Of a stretch of DNA of 62,000 bases, positions 1 through 11,636 are shown piece by piece (the first letter of the stretch is position 1; each line of letters opens with the position of its first letter). The position numbers and the translations under genes were made by a program. The stretch is from Mesostigma viride (Eukaryota > Streptophyta > Mesostigmatophyceae > Mesostigmatales > Mesostigmataceae), in NCBI GenBank assembly GCA_009746045.1, contig RPFO01000059.1:1743716-1805715 (forward strand), read 5' to 3'. The notes under the pieces are model-generated. The model ran no database searches. It saw nothing but the letters and a program-made list of their open reading frames with translations, and was not told where the DNA came from.

Positions 1-159
1 CAGCTACCCCGATTAACAGCAAGGATTACTACTTGCTAGCTCCTGGCACGGTGGCTATGCAAGGGAGGGGGGATGGCAAGGGGCTGAATGCGACTGAGGA
101 TAGATGATGTGGGGGTGGTGGTAAAACCCAATGCACCCCATGTGAAGAGTCCTAACTCC

Positions 160-560
160 CCTTAGAACAGGGAAGAGAACAAAATGCTAATAGCGCCTTC
201 AGACTGAAGGAGTACTGCTAACCCTATAGGATCCATAGATTGTTATGTCAAGCAACAAAAATCAACAACAATCCCAGGCCCGTCATGCAGCTAAGTGCTC
301 CATTGCCTAAAACCTGCAACTAAGAAGGTTGCACATTGTGGCGACGTAACCCTCCCTGACTGGAAGGAAAAAGTACGAGGAGACAAGTGTGCATGACAGG
401 AGTACTGGGAACCCTGTAGGATCCACACGTGGGAAATGATGTCCATGAACGTCCACAACATCATGCATTTCAGCAAAGTGAAATCTGCAACTAGGAAGGT
501 TGCCAAAGCATATGCTGATAGAACCCTTCCTGTCTCCTGAGTGGAAGGAAAAGTAAGGTA
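160..560. repeat. Degenerate direct repeat, ~172-190 bp period
   Basis: Two diverged copies are visible. GGAGTACTG occurs at 209 and 399, the CTGCAACTA(A/G)GAAGGTTGC block at 313 and 485, and a CCCT(C/T)CCTG...GGAAGGAAAA block near 350 and 526. No coding region is supported in 1-1,730. Confidence 0.5.
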
Positions 561-1139
561 CCCGAGCTACAACAACCAAGCGCATCATCCTGAAACAACC
601 ACGTCGCATAGATACGTCAAAGGTAAGAAACATTAATTACCCTTGCCAAACAGGCCGACGCTTGAAGATGGACATGATGCACAAAGGAACAAGCCGGTGG
701 AACGCCGGCGACAACCACTAAGAAAACAAAAGAGGTAAAGTGTTGATGCACTTCACATGGACGGCCTTGAGGGCCATATACACAGGAACCAAAAGAAGCA
801 AAAGAGACAAAATACTCATGATGGCACCAGCTATGACTAACTGTTGCAACAACTGTCACTCTAACTAATTAATCCCAACAAGGAGATAGCAACAGCCATG
901 AGGGTATCCCTGATTGCGATGTCTAGTAGCAAATAAGACCAACCTACTAGACAACACAGCTATTACTAGCTGCTGTCACAGCTGATGCAAATATTGCTAG
1001 AATATTGCAGTCACTAAAGACTATACAAGGGACGATGCTGCTAAAAATAGCAATTGTCACTATAGCACCTATAAGGTGAGCACAGGCAGCCATCCTGGCC
1101 CCTGCAAAGGAGGTACATGGTACAGGCAGCTAACGGCTA

Positions 1140-1400
1140 CAACCACAGGGACACAGTTTCAACATACTGGCATGACTAGCAGCATATGGAAATAACCAAA
1201 CAACAAAAGAAAGAATAAGGACAGGTGTGACCACCCGTGACAGCGCAGCAGCTAGCCAGACTGGCTACTACCTGCCTGTCTCCAAGATACTGGCATGACT
1301 ACCAGCACCTAAAGAACTGAATAAAACAACCAAATGAAGGAAAAGAACAAGTGTGACCACCTGTAACAGTGCGGTAGCCAACCAAAGTAGCTACTACTGC
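1140..1400. repeat. ~125-bp direct repeat, two copies
   Basis: ATACTGGCATGACTA(G/C)CAGCA is seen near 1,164 and 1,287. A GTGTGACCACC...GCTACTAC block recurs about 125 bp apart (near 1,225 and 1,350). The copies are diverged and no gene is visible. Confidence 0.55.
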
Positions 1401-1734
1401 GCGTCACCATTCGCGCATGCAACAGATATGACTACCTGTCGTCACGGCTACGTAGTGCATCCAACAATTCTTGCCCTCCCTGTACCCTCTACACTGATGA
1501 CCCACCAGGTGAGAGGAGGGCTGGGGCAGAAGGCAAAGGTGGTGGTGAAGGTCATAGAGTGGTACAAGTGGCTCCTAGTGACCCAGGAGTGCCGTGTGCA
1601 TAAGAATTAACTCTTCTGCCTGAACAAGAGTGGCAAGACCTGCCTCCCCCACCCGTACCCACGAATGACCTGTTCAGCGTGCTCCGAAGATTAAGGAGCA
1701 GGCCACAGTGTACACTATTGCTGCTAGGGGCTAC

Positions 1735-1890
1735 AGCCTATAACGGCTGCCACTAAAAGAAACACTTGGGCTACAGCCTGGAAGGACTGCAACGCTAAAT
1801 GGGCTACAGCCGGGAAGGGCTGCAACGCCAAAATGGGCTACAGCCGGGAAGGGCTGCAACGCAAAAATGGGCTGCAGCCTGGAAGGGCTG

Positions 1891-1963
<73 letters not shown>

Positions 1964-2110
1964 GGGGGCTACAGCCTGTAAGGGCTGCAGCACCACAATG
2001 GGCTACAGCATGTAAGGGCTGCAGCACAAAAATGGGCTACAGCCTGGAAGGGCTGCAGCATGACAAAAAGAAAAGGGGGCTACAGCCTGGAAGGGCTGCA
2101 ACCCTAAAAG
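1735..2110. repeat. 34-bp minisatellite
   Basis: The unit is close to GGGCTACAGCC(T/G)GGAAGGGCTGCAAC plus a short A-rich spacer. It repeats every 33-34 bp and is interrupted by an (AC)n run. Open frames across it are by-products of the repeat. Confidence 0.85.
1893..1960. repeat. (AC)n microsatellite
   Basis: About 34 uninterrupted AC units sit inside the 34-bp minisatellite. Confidence 0.97.
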
Positions 2111-3906
2111 AAACACTACTGGGTAGGGCTGCACATACTGATAGAAATTCAAGTCTAGGAAAAACTAAAATTTCGACAGCATTGGCCGAAGGAGCGTTCT
2201 ATCATAATGAACAATCCTACTCCGGGCATACCTGTGTCTTCGACTCCCCCAGCCGACTGCCGGGTGTCGTGCCCATGGACGCTGCCGAAGTAAAAGAGGT
2301 CGCCGATGATGAGGATATTCCCTCGAACACTCGCCAGCAACCCCGCCCCACTAAAAAGTCGACTAAAATTAAATTCGTGAAAAAAAAGCCGTTCCTGACA
2401 GGGACCTGGGTCATGACCTCTAGAGTGTAGGTCACGACATACGCACAATCGCAAGGTGGCAAGTCTGCGATGTGACATTACAATTGTCTTAGAAACTATT
2501 AAACAGCGCTTATTTACCTCTGCGACTCAGGTGGATTCCTCCGAGTCCAGTTTTACATCCCGGCTGACTGCCGGCTGCGAAAGATCTACACCTGATTCAT
2601 AATAGACCATTATGAACGGTGGTCGCTATATTAATCTACGCAATCCACACCGTGACTAGTGTGGACGATAACTAATCTAACATAATTAACCTGGCGCAGT
2701 TGACCCTGGCCGGTTCAAGCCCGAGGTGTTGCAACCTCGTGGGAAGCTGGGCGAAATGCCTCCCGAGGTACATGTAGCATTTACGACAGGAATTCAGGAC
2801 CATGCATTTCCTAAACCCGCGGGCGTGAGGCCTGCCGGAAAGAGAAAGAGATTAACTCAATTCATTCCATTCATTCCGGGGGTCACAATGGTGAACGTTC
2901 CCACACACTAATAACCTTGGCGGCTCACGGCGTTGCCAAGCAGTGCCAAGCAGCACTGCTTGGACGCATGGTAGCCAACCGAGATCTCTAGGGCGCTACG
3001 GTTCACACGAATTGACCGTACGACCCAAAACGACTTATACTAGGTCCACGCACATTGACATGCTGCGCACCTACATATAAACCAAAGTACCGAAAGTACT
3101 ACAAAACCACTAAATAGCAAGTACAAAGCCGCATGAACCGGCTGTACAAATAGTCCTAAATAGTCGAACACTAAGACTTCGCCTATTTCACATTGTTGCG
3201 CCGAACTGTCCACTAAAGGAACCTAATTAAATAGGCTTGGACGCAACAATTAGCTTGGTTGGCATCAACCTTACAGTGCTCTAACCTGGGCCGAAACATA
3301 GGAAATGCTGCTTAGGCATGTTAGTTAGGGCTACCATCGTCAAGGCTATGCACATATTTACAAGGCTGGCCATGCTCGAGGGACGGTGAAGGCGTATGAG
3401 GTGCGTGGCCACCCCTTTGCACTTTGTAAACATACTCAGCAAGGTTTTGGTGCACCGGCGTTGGATGGCATATGAAGCACATCAAAATATTTTGGCTTTT
3501 TCTGGCCAAAAAATTATTTCACTAGCTTGCTGAAACCTCTTGAACCCAGCTTTTGGGCCCAAGTGAGCACATATATGGTAGCCCTTCCTGGCCACGCTCC
3601 CTTTTGCCGCCTGTGCGCGCAACCCTTGCATGACGCTCCGGACGTCCCTCACCGCGCCCGGAGCTTGTTTACGCGCTGCGCCTTGCTTTCCCTGGCCCAG
3701 ATGCACAGTCAACCCCTCGACGAACTCGGCCACAAGCTGTTTCTCGTCACCCCCCGGCTCCTCTTAGCGCCGTTGGAGCGGGGCGTGCGTGGCGTACAGG
3801 GTGCGGTCATGCATCGCTCGCTGCCGGCGGTTCCTCCTCGGGGATTGGGAAGGGCTGTGGGCGCTGCAGCCTCCGGCCTCCACCCGGGTGTCGGGGGCCG
3901 CCTCCT
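2111..3906. other. No recognised gene
   Basis: A frame open to 2,430 (+) has a Lys-rich end (KKSTKIKFVKKK) after an acidic stretch. It has no recognisable domain and its upstream part runs through repeats. Near 2,693-2,725 there is a TGGCGCAGTTGA...GGTTCAAGCCC pair resembling pol III A and B boxes, spaced too closely for a normal tRNA. Nothing else is supported. Confidence 0.3.
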
Positions 3907-3910
3907 TTGC

Positions 3911-5393
3911 CCGGGTGGCAGGGTGGGTGGGTGGGTGGGTGGGTGGGTGGGTGGGTGGGTGGGTGGGTGGGTGGGTGGGTGGGTGGGTGGGTGGGTGGGT
4001 GGGTGGGTGGGTGGGTGGGTGGGTACGTGGGTGGGTGGGTGGGTGGGTGGGTGGGTGGGTGGGTGGGTGGGTGGGTGGGTGGGTGGGTGGGTGGGTGGGT
4101 GGTGGGTGGGTGGGTGGGTGGGTGGGTGGGTGGGTGGGTGGGTGTGGGGGCGGGCGGGCGGGCGGGTGGGTGGGTGGTGGGTGGGTGGGTGGGTGGGCGG
4201 GTGGGCGGGTGGGTGGGCGCGGGGGGGTGGGCGGGCGGGCGGCGGGCGGGCGGGCGGGCGGGTGGGTGGGTGGATGGGTGGGTGGGTGGGTGGGTGGGTG
4301 GGTGGGTGGGTGGGTGGGTGGGTGGTGGGTGGGTGGGTGGGTGGGTGGGTGGTGGGTGGGTGGGTGGGTGGGTGGTGGGTGGGTGGGTGGTGGGTGGGTG
4401 GGTGGGTGGGTGGGTGGGTGGGTGGGTGGGTGGGTGGGTGGGTGGGTGGGTGGGTGGGTGGGTGGGTGGGTGGGTGGGTGGGTGGGTGGGTGACGTGGTG
4501 GGTGGGTGGGTGGGTGGGTGGGTGGGTGGTGGGTGGGTGGGTGGGTGGGTGGGTGGGTGGGTGGGTGGGTGGGTGGGTGGGTGGGTGGGTGGGTGGGTGG
4601 GTGGGTGGGTGGGTGGGTACGTGGGTGGGTGGGTGGGTGGGTGGGTGGGTGGGTGGGTGGGTGGGTGGGTGGGTGGGTGGGTGGGTGGGTGGGTGGGTGG
4701 GTGGGTGGGTGGGTGGGTGGGTGGGTGGGTGGGTGGGTGGCGGGCGGGCGGGCGGGTGGGTGGGTGGGTGGGTGGGTGGGTGGGTGGGCGGGTGGGCGGG
4801 TGGGTGGGCGGGCGGGGGGTGGGCGGGCGGCGGGCGGGCGGGCGGGCGGGCGGGTGGGTGGGTGGATGGGTGGGTGGGTGGGTGGGTGGGTGGGTGGGTG
4901 GGTGGGTGGGTGGTGGGTGGGTGGGTGGGTGGGTGGGTGGGTGGTGGGTGGGTGGTGGGTGGGTGGGTGGGTGGGTGGGTGGGTGGGTGGGTGGGTGGGT
5001 GGGTGGGTGGGTGGGTGGGTGGGTGGGTGGGTGGGTGGTGGTGGGTGGGTGGGTGGGTGGGTGGGGTGACGTGGGTGGGTGGGTGGGTGGGGGTGGGTGG
5101 GTGGGTGGGTGGGTGGGTGGGTGGGTGGGTGGGTGGGTGGGTGGGTGGGTGGGTGGGTGGGTGGGTGGGTGGGTGGGTGGGTGGGTGGGTGGGTGGGTGG
5201 GTGCCGGGTGGGTGGGTGGGTGGGTGCATGGGTGGGTGGGTGGGTGGGTGGGTGGGTGGGTGGGTGGGTGGGTGGGTGGGTGGTGGGTGGGTGGGTGGGT
5301 GGGTGGGTGGGTGGGTGGGTGGGTGGGTGGGTGGGTGGGTGGGTGGGTGGGTGGGTGGGTGGGTGGGTGGGTGGGTGGGTGGGTGGGTGGGTG
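3911..5393 (+). repeat. (GGGT)n array with ~595-bp higher-order repeat
   Basis: Almost pure GGGT on the plus strand for about 1.5 kb. Variant blocks recur in the same order: GGGTACGTGGG at about 4,023 and 4,618, GGCGGGCGG-rich blocks at about 4,150-4,265 and 4,738-4,857, TGGATGGG at about 4,270 and 4,863, and GTGACGTGG at about 4,491 and 5,067. This indicates a segmental duplication inside the array. Very long open frames (GGWV or THPP repeats) exist in every phase and are not genes. Confidence 0.95.
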
Positions 5394-6358
5394 CAGTGAC
5401 TGGCCATACGCGATACGCGTCGTACGCGGCCCCAGGTGTATAATGTATAATACGCGGTGTATAATGTATTATACGCTGATCGTACGCTAACCGTTGAAAA
5501 CCCCCTTTTTTGGCATGATTTTGAGGGGTTTTCAACATTCTGAGCAACCAAGCATAGTCTGCTGGTGTTTTTGCCATACCTTTTGCCTATACATTTGGTA
5601 GACTAGCCCCGAGGTGTTGCTGGCATGAGCGGACACCCAGTTAGAGGCGTCGGTTTCTACAACGTCTGCCGCCCGCACATCAGCCTGCTTCTTGGCGTCA
5701 CTAGTCGCCTTCCTCTTCCTGGTATTGCTTTCCTTCTCCGCCTGCTCGACCAGCAGCCTGTAACGGAGTACTCCATCATCCACGTTTCTAGTAGTTATTT
5801 GTCTGCTGCCCATTCTTGAGGATGCGCTCTTTGCTAATGTATGTCCAGACAGTTTCGGATGTGGCCTCTTCTTCATCAGGCCGCACATCATCATCGTGTT
5901 CCATTGACTCCTCATTCGTGTCAGCCATGCATGCCTGAATGTCGATATGCTACGATATAGGTGCCATGCAGAAGACCACGACGTTGCTGGCACACCTTAT
6001 CAGTTATCACCTTCTGGATGTCAGATGAATCTTCAGGCTTCCCGCCTTCACATTCCCGCCTTCACAAGTCACAATGAACGCGCTTTTAGCTTTAGTGCAT
6101 CATACACTAGCTAGCTCATCACACAATTATTTGTTCCTAGGTACTACAGGTCGGCGCGCCGCAGTCTAGGCAAGCAACGCGGGCTGTAAAATGATGCCAA
6201 AACCCACCTCGTAAGCCAAAAATACGCGAAAATACGCGAAAATACGCAAAAATACGCGGCGCGTATGAAAGTACCCGGCCCATTTTCATACGCGCCGCTC
6301 GCGTATCGCGAATAATACGCATCATACGGCGTATAATACGGCGTATGGCCAGTCACTG
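5394..6358. mobile_element. hAT-like non-autonomous element inside the (GGGT)n array
   Basis: The ends are an 18-bp perfect inverted repeat starting CAGTGACTGGCCATACGC. The CAGTG...CACTG termini are typical of hAT elements. The subterminal regions are full of TACGCG/CGCGTA words (5,400-5,480 and 6,220-6,345), like the subterminal repeats hAT transposases bind. The flanking octamers GGTGGGTG and GGTGTGGG match at 6 of 8 positions; in a tetranucleotide array this is weak evidence for a TSD. The 965-bp interior has no recognisable transposase. Superfamily assignment is inferred from the termini. Confidence 0.7.
5788..5928 (-). CDS. Small acidic ORF inside the hAT-like element
   Basis: An ATG-started frame of 46 codons begins MADTNEESMEHDDD and continues acidic before ILKNGQQTNNY and a stop. 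A second frame just downstream on the same strand (to 5,532) encodes a Lys-rich stretch (RKRKATSDAKKQ). The two could be exons or a frameshifted remnant of a longer protein. No family is recognised. Confidence 0.25.
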   Translation of the reverse strand: MADTNEESMEHDDDVRPDEEEATSETVWTYISKERILKNGQQTNNY

Positions 6359-6545
6359 GGTGTGTGGGTGGGTGGGTGGGTGGGTGGGCGGGTGGGTGGG
6401 TGGGTGGGTGGGTGGGTGGGTGGGTGGGTGGGTGGGTGGGTGGGTGGTGGGTGGGTGGGTGGGTGGGTGGGTGGGTGGGTGGGTGGGTGGGTGGGTGGGT
6501 GGGTGGGTGGGTGGGTGGGTGGGTGCGTGGGTGGGTGGGTGCCGT
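6359..6545 (+). repeat. (GGGT)n array, right half
   Basis: Same G-rich strand and unit as the 3.9-5.4 kb array. It is probably its continuation, separated by the hAT-like insertion. Confidence 0.9.
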
Positions 6546-6693
6546 GGGGAGGCCTGCCTCTGTTAGTACTAAGTCTACGCATGACCCAATCGAGCATATA
6601 TATTAAAAATTTGGTTTGAGTGATTTCACTCTGCTGTAAGTAATTATATTTTTAATATATATTAAAAATATAATCGTAATCATATATATCGAG

Positions 6694-9445
6694 GGTAGGT
6701 GAATTGAGCCGGGCCATGCAAAAGCTTGAACTGACCGCGTTGGCTCCCTCCACTCCCCCGACCCTGCAGGCTTTGCGCGACCTTCACCCCGACGAACCGG
6801 CCTTTGCGGTGCCCGCCCCGGCCACCCCCCCGCCCCCGCCTATTGTCCTGGACCTGGACATCTTCACGGCTGTGCTGAAGGATCTGCCGAACGCCTCCTC
6901 CACCGGCCCCTCAGGCTGGCGCTATACGAGCACCTCTCCGTGATGGCGGGCCATGGCGGGGCGACCGCACTCTTTGAGGCTGCCGCCGACTTGGCCGCGG
7001 GGTCCCTGGCCCCCGCGGCGCGCCCTTGGCTGGCTGGGGCACGCCTCATTGCCCTCCTGAAAGACGACGTCCCCCCGCCTGCTGGCCGCGTTCGTCCCAT
7101 TGCTTGCGGCGAGGTCCTACGCAAGCTGGTGAGTAAGGTCATTTGTCGCCAAAAGGCCCCCGAGTTTCGCGCCTACTTCTGCCCCAACCGGAGTGATACT
7201 GAGGAGTCCGTCGCGGCCCAGCTTGGCGTCGCCACCAAAGGGGGCAGCGACATCATCGTGCACACAGTTCAGGCCTACCTCGAGACGCATCCGACCCATG
7301 TGGCGCTGAAGGTGGATTGCCACAATGCGTTCAATGCTGTCACCAAGGCTAGCATCTTTGAGGCCGTCGGCGAGGCGTTCCCTGACCTTCTTGCGTGGAC
7401 AGCAGCCTGCTACGGCGAACCCACTCAACTCTCCTTCCTCATGGAGGATGGGACGTTCGCCGACATCGCTTCCCGCACGGGAACCCAGCAAGGTGACCCC
7501 CTCGGCCCCTTTTACCTGTCTGCCCCGCTGCACAAGGCTCTCCAAGGTGTCCACGCTGCGCACCCGGATGTCGTGCTCCTCGCCTACATGGACGATATCC
7601 ATGCCCTTGGCCCGGCCGACGCTGTGGTTGCCGCCCTGGCTGCCCTTGAAGTGGCCATGGCGGCCATCAACCTTCGGCTCACCCTCCCCAAGTGTGCAGT
7701 CTTTTCGCCCCAGGGGGACTGCTCTGGCTTCCCCGCGGCTATCCCGGGGGCATTGGCGCGGCGCGCGGTTTCTCGTGCCTGGGCGTCCCTGTGGGTGACC
7801 CTGACTACGTCGAAGAGGAGCTCCGGGCCACCGTGGAACAGCGCACCCATGTCCTTGAGACTTGGGCGCGCCTCAAGGACCCCCAGACCAAAGGGCTCCT
7901 CCTGTGGTTTTGCGCCCACCCGCGGGTGGTTCACTGGCTCCGTGGCGCTCCCCCCCACTTGGTGCGGCTTGCCGCGGAAGGCCATGACGAGCGCATTCAG
8001 GCCGCCTTGCAGGTGCTCCTCCCCGGCCCTAGCCTGCCAGCTCACTCCATGCGCTTGGCCACCCTCCCCTGCCGCATGGGCGGGTGTGGGCTCACCCGCG
8101 CCGCCCGCCTCGCCCCCGCCGCCTTCCTTGGCTCTGTTGCTCAGGCCTGGGCGGAGATCCGCCGGTTGGTCCCCAGCGCCGTCAGCGCCATTCCCGACTT
8201 GGTCACCCCATCCCCCTTCCCCTTTGTGCAGGCTGTGCAGGATTCTTACCTCGGGATCCAGCAGGCTTGCGACCTCGTCCGCCCCGCTCAGGCCGTCCAC
8301 CGTCGCCTGCCCCGGGGCACGCCCGGCGTGTCCACTGTCGTCAGTCCTAGTGTCTTCCCTGCCTGCGTTCATGAAAAACAACAAAAGACCTACGCGGGTA
8401 TACTACACTGTGCCGACTGGATGGGTCTGCATGCGAGCTTGAACGATCAGGGGAAGGCTTGGCTTCACTCCGTTTCCCTTGAGGGGAGCGTGGGGTCCGC
8501 ATTCCTGCGCGCCCTCCCCATGAGCCCTTTGTTCACACTGGTTCCGGCCCTTTACGCCATCGCTCTCCGCCACCAGCTCTTTGCCCCGCAACCTCTCATC
8601 ACGGCGGGTGCGTCCTGCGGCAGCTGCGGGCTTGCTCTGGATACTACTGGGACGCACTACATCGCGTGCATGGGTGGCCAGCAGAACCAGAACTGGTTCC
8701 TCTATCTCCATACCGCTCTCCTCCGGGTGGTGTGTGCCATGGTTCGGTCGGTCTTTCCCCACTCCACCATTAAGTGCGAGGACGCGGATGGGGCCGCCCT
8801 CTACTCACCCAACCACCGCCCCGACATTACCGTGCTTGACTACGACGGGCAGGGTTGCCACCTGCTCATCGATGTCTCCGTGGCTCGGCCGCTTTCCGGT
8901 CGCCACATCCTCCGGGCGGCTGTGGATGCCGGCGCTGCTGCCGCTGTGGCTGAGCGCGACAAGTTTGCCTCCTACGGCAATGTGGGGCCCCACCGGGTCA
9001 TCCCCTTTGTCCTTGAGGAGTTCGGGGCCATGGGCCCCAAGACAGCGGAGTTTTTCCACGAGTGCTGCCAGCGCCGTGAAGACCGCCTCGACCTCGAGGG
9101 TCAGACCGCCCCGTGGTCGGCCCGCACGTGGTCCTCGTATTGGCGGCAGCGTCTGTCACTCGCCCTCACTCGCACCGTGGCTGATGTGTTATTCCGCCGC
9201 ACCCGGGCCGACTTTGTCGCGACCCATGCGGTCTAGATTCCTTCCAGGCCTGCATGGTGGGCCGGCAGCGCTGTTGCTGCGTGTAGTTTTGTGATGTATA
9301 GTTAGTTGTACCTTGTGCCGCTGGCGTGATCCTTGGATGTCTGTGTCAGATTACTATTAATTTCTTCAGGGTTATTCTCCCAGTTCTCGGGTTTTTCCTT
9401 ATGTTGCATGCCTATCTCACCTCCGTAATCTATCATTCTCAATGA
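6694..9445 (+). mobile_element. Non-LTR retrotransposon, RT + restriction-like endonuclease
   Basis: Flanked by the 12-bp direct repeat ATATATATCGAG (6,682-6,693 and 9,446-9,457), read as a TSD. The 5' end GGTAGGTGAATTGAGCC is shared with a second copy at 14,641, so this is probably the true 5' end. The element is 2.75 kb with one ORF and a ~200-bp 3' region without poly(A). Confidence 0.8.
6704..9236 (+). pseudogene. RT / CCHC finger / PD-(D/E)XK endonuclease polyprotein, frameshifted
   Basis: Encodes the replication protein of an R2-like class of non-LTR element: reverse transcription at a nick made by its own endonuclease. Visible in order: TGPSGWRY just before the RT; RT core with DCHNAFNAV, TQQGDPLGP and AYMDD (about 7,310-7,600); a CCHC finger CGSCGLALDTTGTHYIAC (about 8,616-8,669); and a restriction-like endonuclease with RPDITVLDYD...LLIDVSV (about 8,817-8,885). 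The reading frame changes twice. One change is near 6,915, where a TA duplication is seen against the copy at 14.9 kb. The other is near 7,765, between the RT palm and the thumb. The remaining 1.5 kb is open to the TAG at 9,234. The family is clear; clade (R2, CRE, Dualen-like) is not assigned. Confidence 0.85.
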
Positions 9446-9457
9446 ATATATATCGAG

Positions 9458-10807
9458 CATATATATGTGCTCGCATGAGTGAGTCTCACACAGCTGGATG
9501 GCCGCTACAGTTGTGGATAGGGATTGGTGTGCCTCACACAACGATAAATCTATAGATAGGCCCTAGTAAGATGTTGCAATGTACTATCACCTAAAAATGC
9601 TTCCCCACATCAATCAACATGTTCATCATTGCAAATAAAGCGAATTTCTTCCTGCCACTGTGCAGTATGCAACGGACTGTGGTAACGGCCACTCGGCCAG
9701 CCCAATGCCAAGAGTACGCCAATAGTACGCCAAGAAAGTGCAGGGCTAAGTTTGATTTCCTCCTCAGGGTCCACGCCTGGTCATGCTGCATGCACTTAAG
9801 CCCATCATATTGTTTAAGAGCTTCAGCCTCGAAAACACCCGCCCTTCTTACCTTTTGATTGCCTCGATCGCGTGTCACATTAGGACAACTGGTCATCACC
9901 GCCATCGGGGTCAAGGTTCGACCACTTCCGGTCCAGTCTGCAATCCCATTGCCCGAAACTTCATTTCACTATAGGAATAGGTTCCGCGAGTGCACATTTC
10001 CAATGGATGGTGCCGAGAATGCCAACATAGCCGTTCTCGTGAGCATCACCAGCAGCAATTGCAGTATTCAGCTGCTCAAGTTCGATTCATCAAGGGCCTG
10101 CGCGAGTTGCAAAATTGATCCGCAGCCAGTCCTCGTGCTCGCACAGGAAAAAAAGAATTTCCCCTTGACAAAATGCCAAAACATTCATTATTATTATAAC
10201 AGCAGATCTGTAAATATACTCAAACTCTCGGTTGGTCAGCGCGCTACCTTTCACCGTACTTCCGCGGTGTGGTATTAGCCAAGCCAGCAACCGGAGTTTC
10301 TCTCGTCATGCAGTGTCTCTAGATGTTTTATAGCAACATTCCAGGACGCAAGAGAACCCATGCATTACCCAGGACCTCCGAAGTATGTCATTCTGCCAGC
10401 TGCCTCTAATAAAACCTCTTCGAAACGACTGCGCAACGAAAACTAAACCGTTGACCAATGACCAAGTCGGCATTACTCATTGATGGCAAATAAAATAGAC
10501 ATGGTTTGAGCCGGAATGGGTAGTCCTCTGCCGAATTCGCATGTTGCCGTCTATACGACTATACAGATTCATAGCATTGCGAAGAACAATCCTTCGGCGT
10601 TGCTTGGCAGTTGGCTGCTTGTGAAATGGCGGCTTTTGGGCAGGGGCCACTGCGATCACGTGCGTGTCCTGTCCAGTTTACTGTGTCCTCGTGTCGCATC
10701 ACGAGTCTGTCAATTATTTGTTTGTACAGTCTCAGTGTCATTATTAGGTATCGTACAATGCTGGCTAATTGTCTCGACTCACCAGGCCGAGGCCTGGCCT
10801 CTTCCTC
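9458..10807. other. No recognised gene
   Basis: Several frames of 60-140 codons overlap on both strands. The longest (9,859-10,278 plus; 9,591-9,914 minus) show no domain and no exon pattern I can defend. Confidence 0.3.
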
Positions 10808-11075
10808 GTCAATTATGTCAATTATGTCAATTATGTCAATTATCTCAATTATTTGTTTGCGTAAAGTTTTGCTAGACTTAATTCACTATTAAAGTTTTGT
10901 TTTCAAAGGAAAATCACTAAAATCTGCACTTTCTAAGGGCTTTGATACCAAGACCTAGTAATTTTGACTATGTAGTTTTGACCATGGTAACTACGTAAGA
11001 TTCTAATACTTTACAAATGCTCCCAAACAAATAATTGGTATAATTGACATAATTGACATAATTGACATAATTGAC
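10808..11075. mobile_element. Fold-back / MITE-like element with repeat-built arms
   Basis: Two 52-bp arms (10,808-10,859 and 11,024-11,075) are inverted copies differing at two positions. Each arm is a tandem of the 9-mer GTCAATTAT, four units, followed by a CAATTATTTGTTTG end. The AT-rich 164-bp centre has no ORF. I could not find a target-site duplication. Confidence 0.7.
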
Positions 11076-11636
11076 AGGCTGGCCAACGTGCCAGCGTGCA
11101 CGGGCACTGCGTATTTTGGCAGAAGGTGCCGGGGCTGGTGTGAATTATGCAGCCTGCAATACCATCCCATCACTCGGGCAGCAATTTTCTCGCATAGCCG
11201 TCGTAAGTTAAAGGTGCTCTATAAGCGACACGCGAGGCTGAGTGAGAATGCTAGACATTCGATTAATATTGATGGCGGTTGCCTTGCTGACAGAAGGCGT
11301 ACGATGCGCGCGATCGGTCGAATTCTCCGAATGGCCGCAGTCACCGAAACCTTGGGTGATAGCAGTCTTGCCGCGGCCGCTGTCGTCGCAGTATTTCTGT
11401 TGTGATCATAATATTGCTTTTGGTGGGATTTTGCGATGCACGTGTTTTGGATGGGCCACATGTTGGCGCAGGTTATTGACTTGGATGGGCCAACCCCAGA
11501 TTCCATCCTGGTTGCGCCATACAGTGTACCATGCCAGGTCGTGGACCGGGCAGTTGAATAAGGTGCACTCCTGGGGGCAGGGTCGGCCAGTGGGCAAAGC
11601 AACCAGGGGTTAGTTGTTCCATATATCGACATTGTT

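Noticed and set aside
3527-5577. Very long open frames (up to 638 codons) of GGWV or THPP repeats
   Set aside because: Open frames exist in all phases of a pure tetranucleotide array on both strands; no unique coding sequence or start context supports a gene.
3911-6545. (GGGT)n array as a telomere or internal telomeric repeat
   Set aside because: Algal telomere units are TTTAGGG, TTAGGG or TTTTAGGG types; GGGT lacks the T/A part and the array is internal.
10808-11075. CRISPR-like array of 9-bp repeats
   Set aside because: Repeats are contiguous without spacers and are arranged as two inverted arms.
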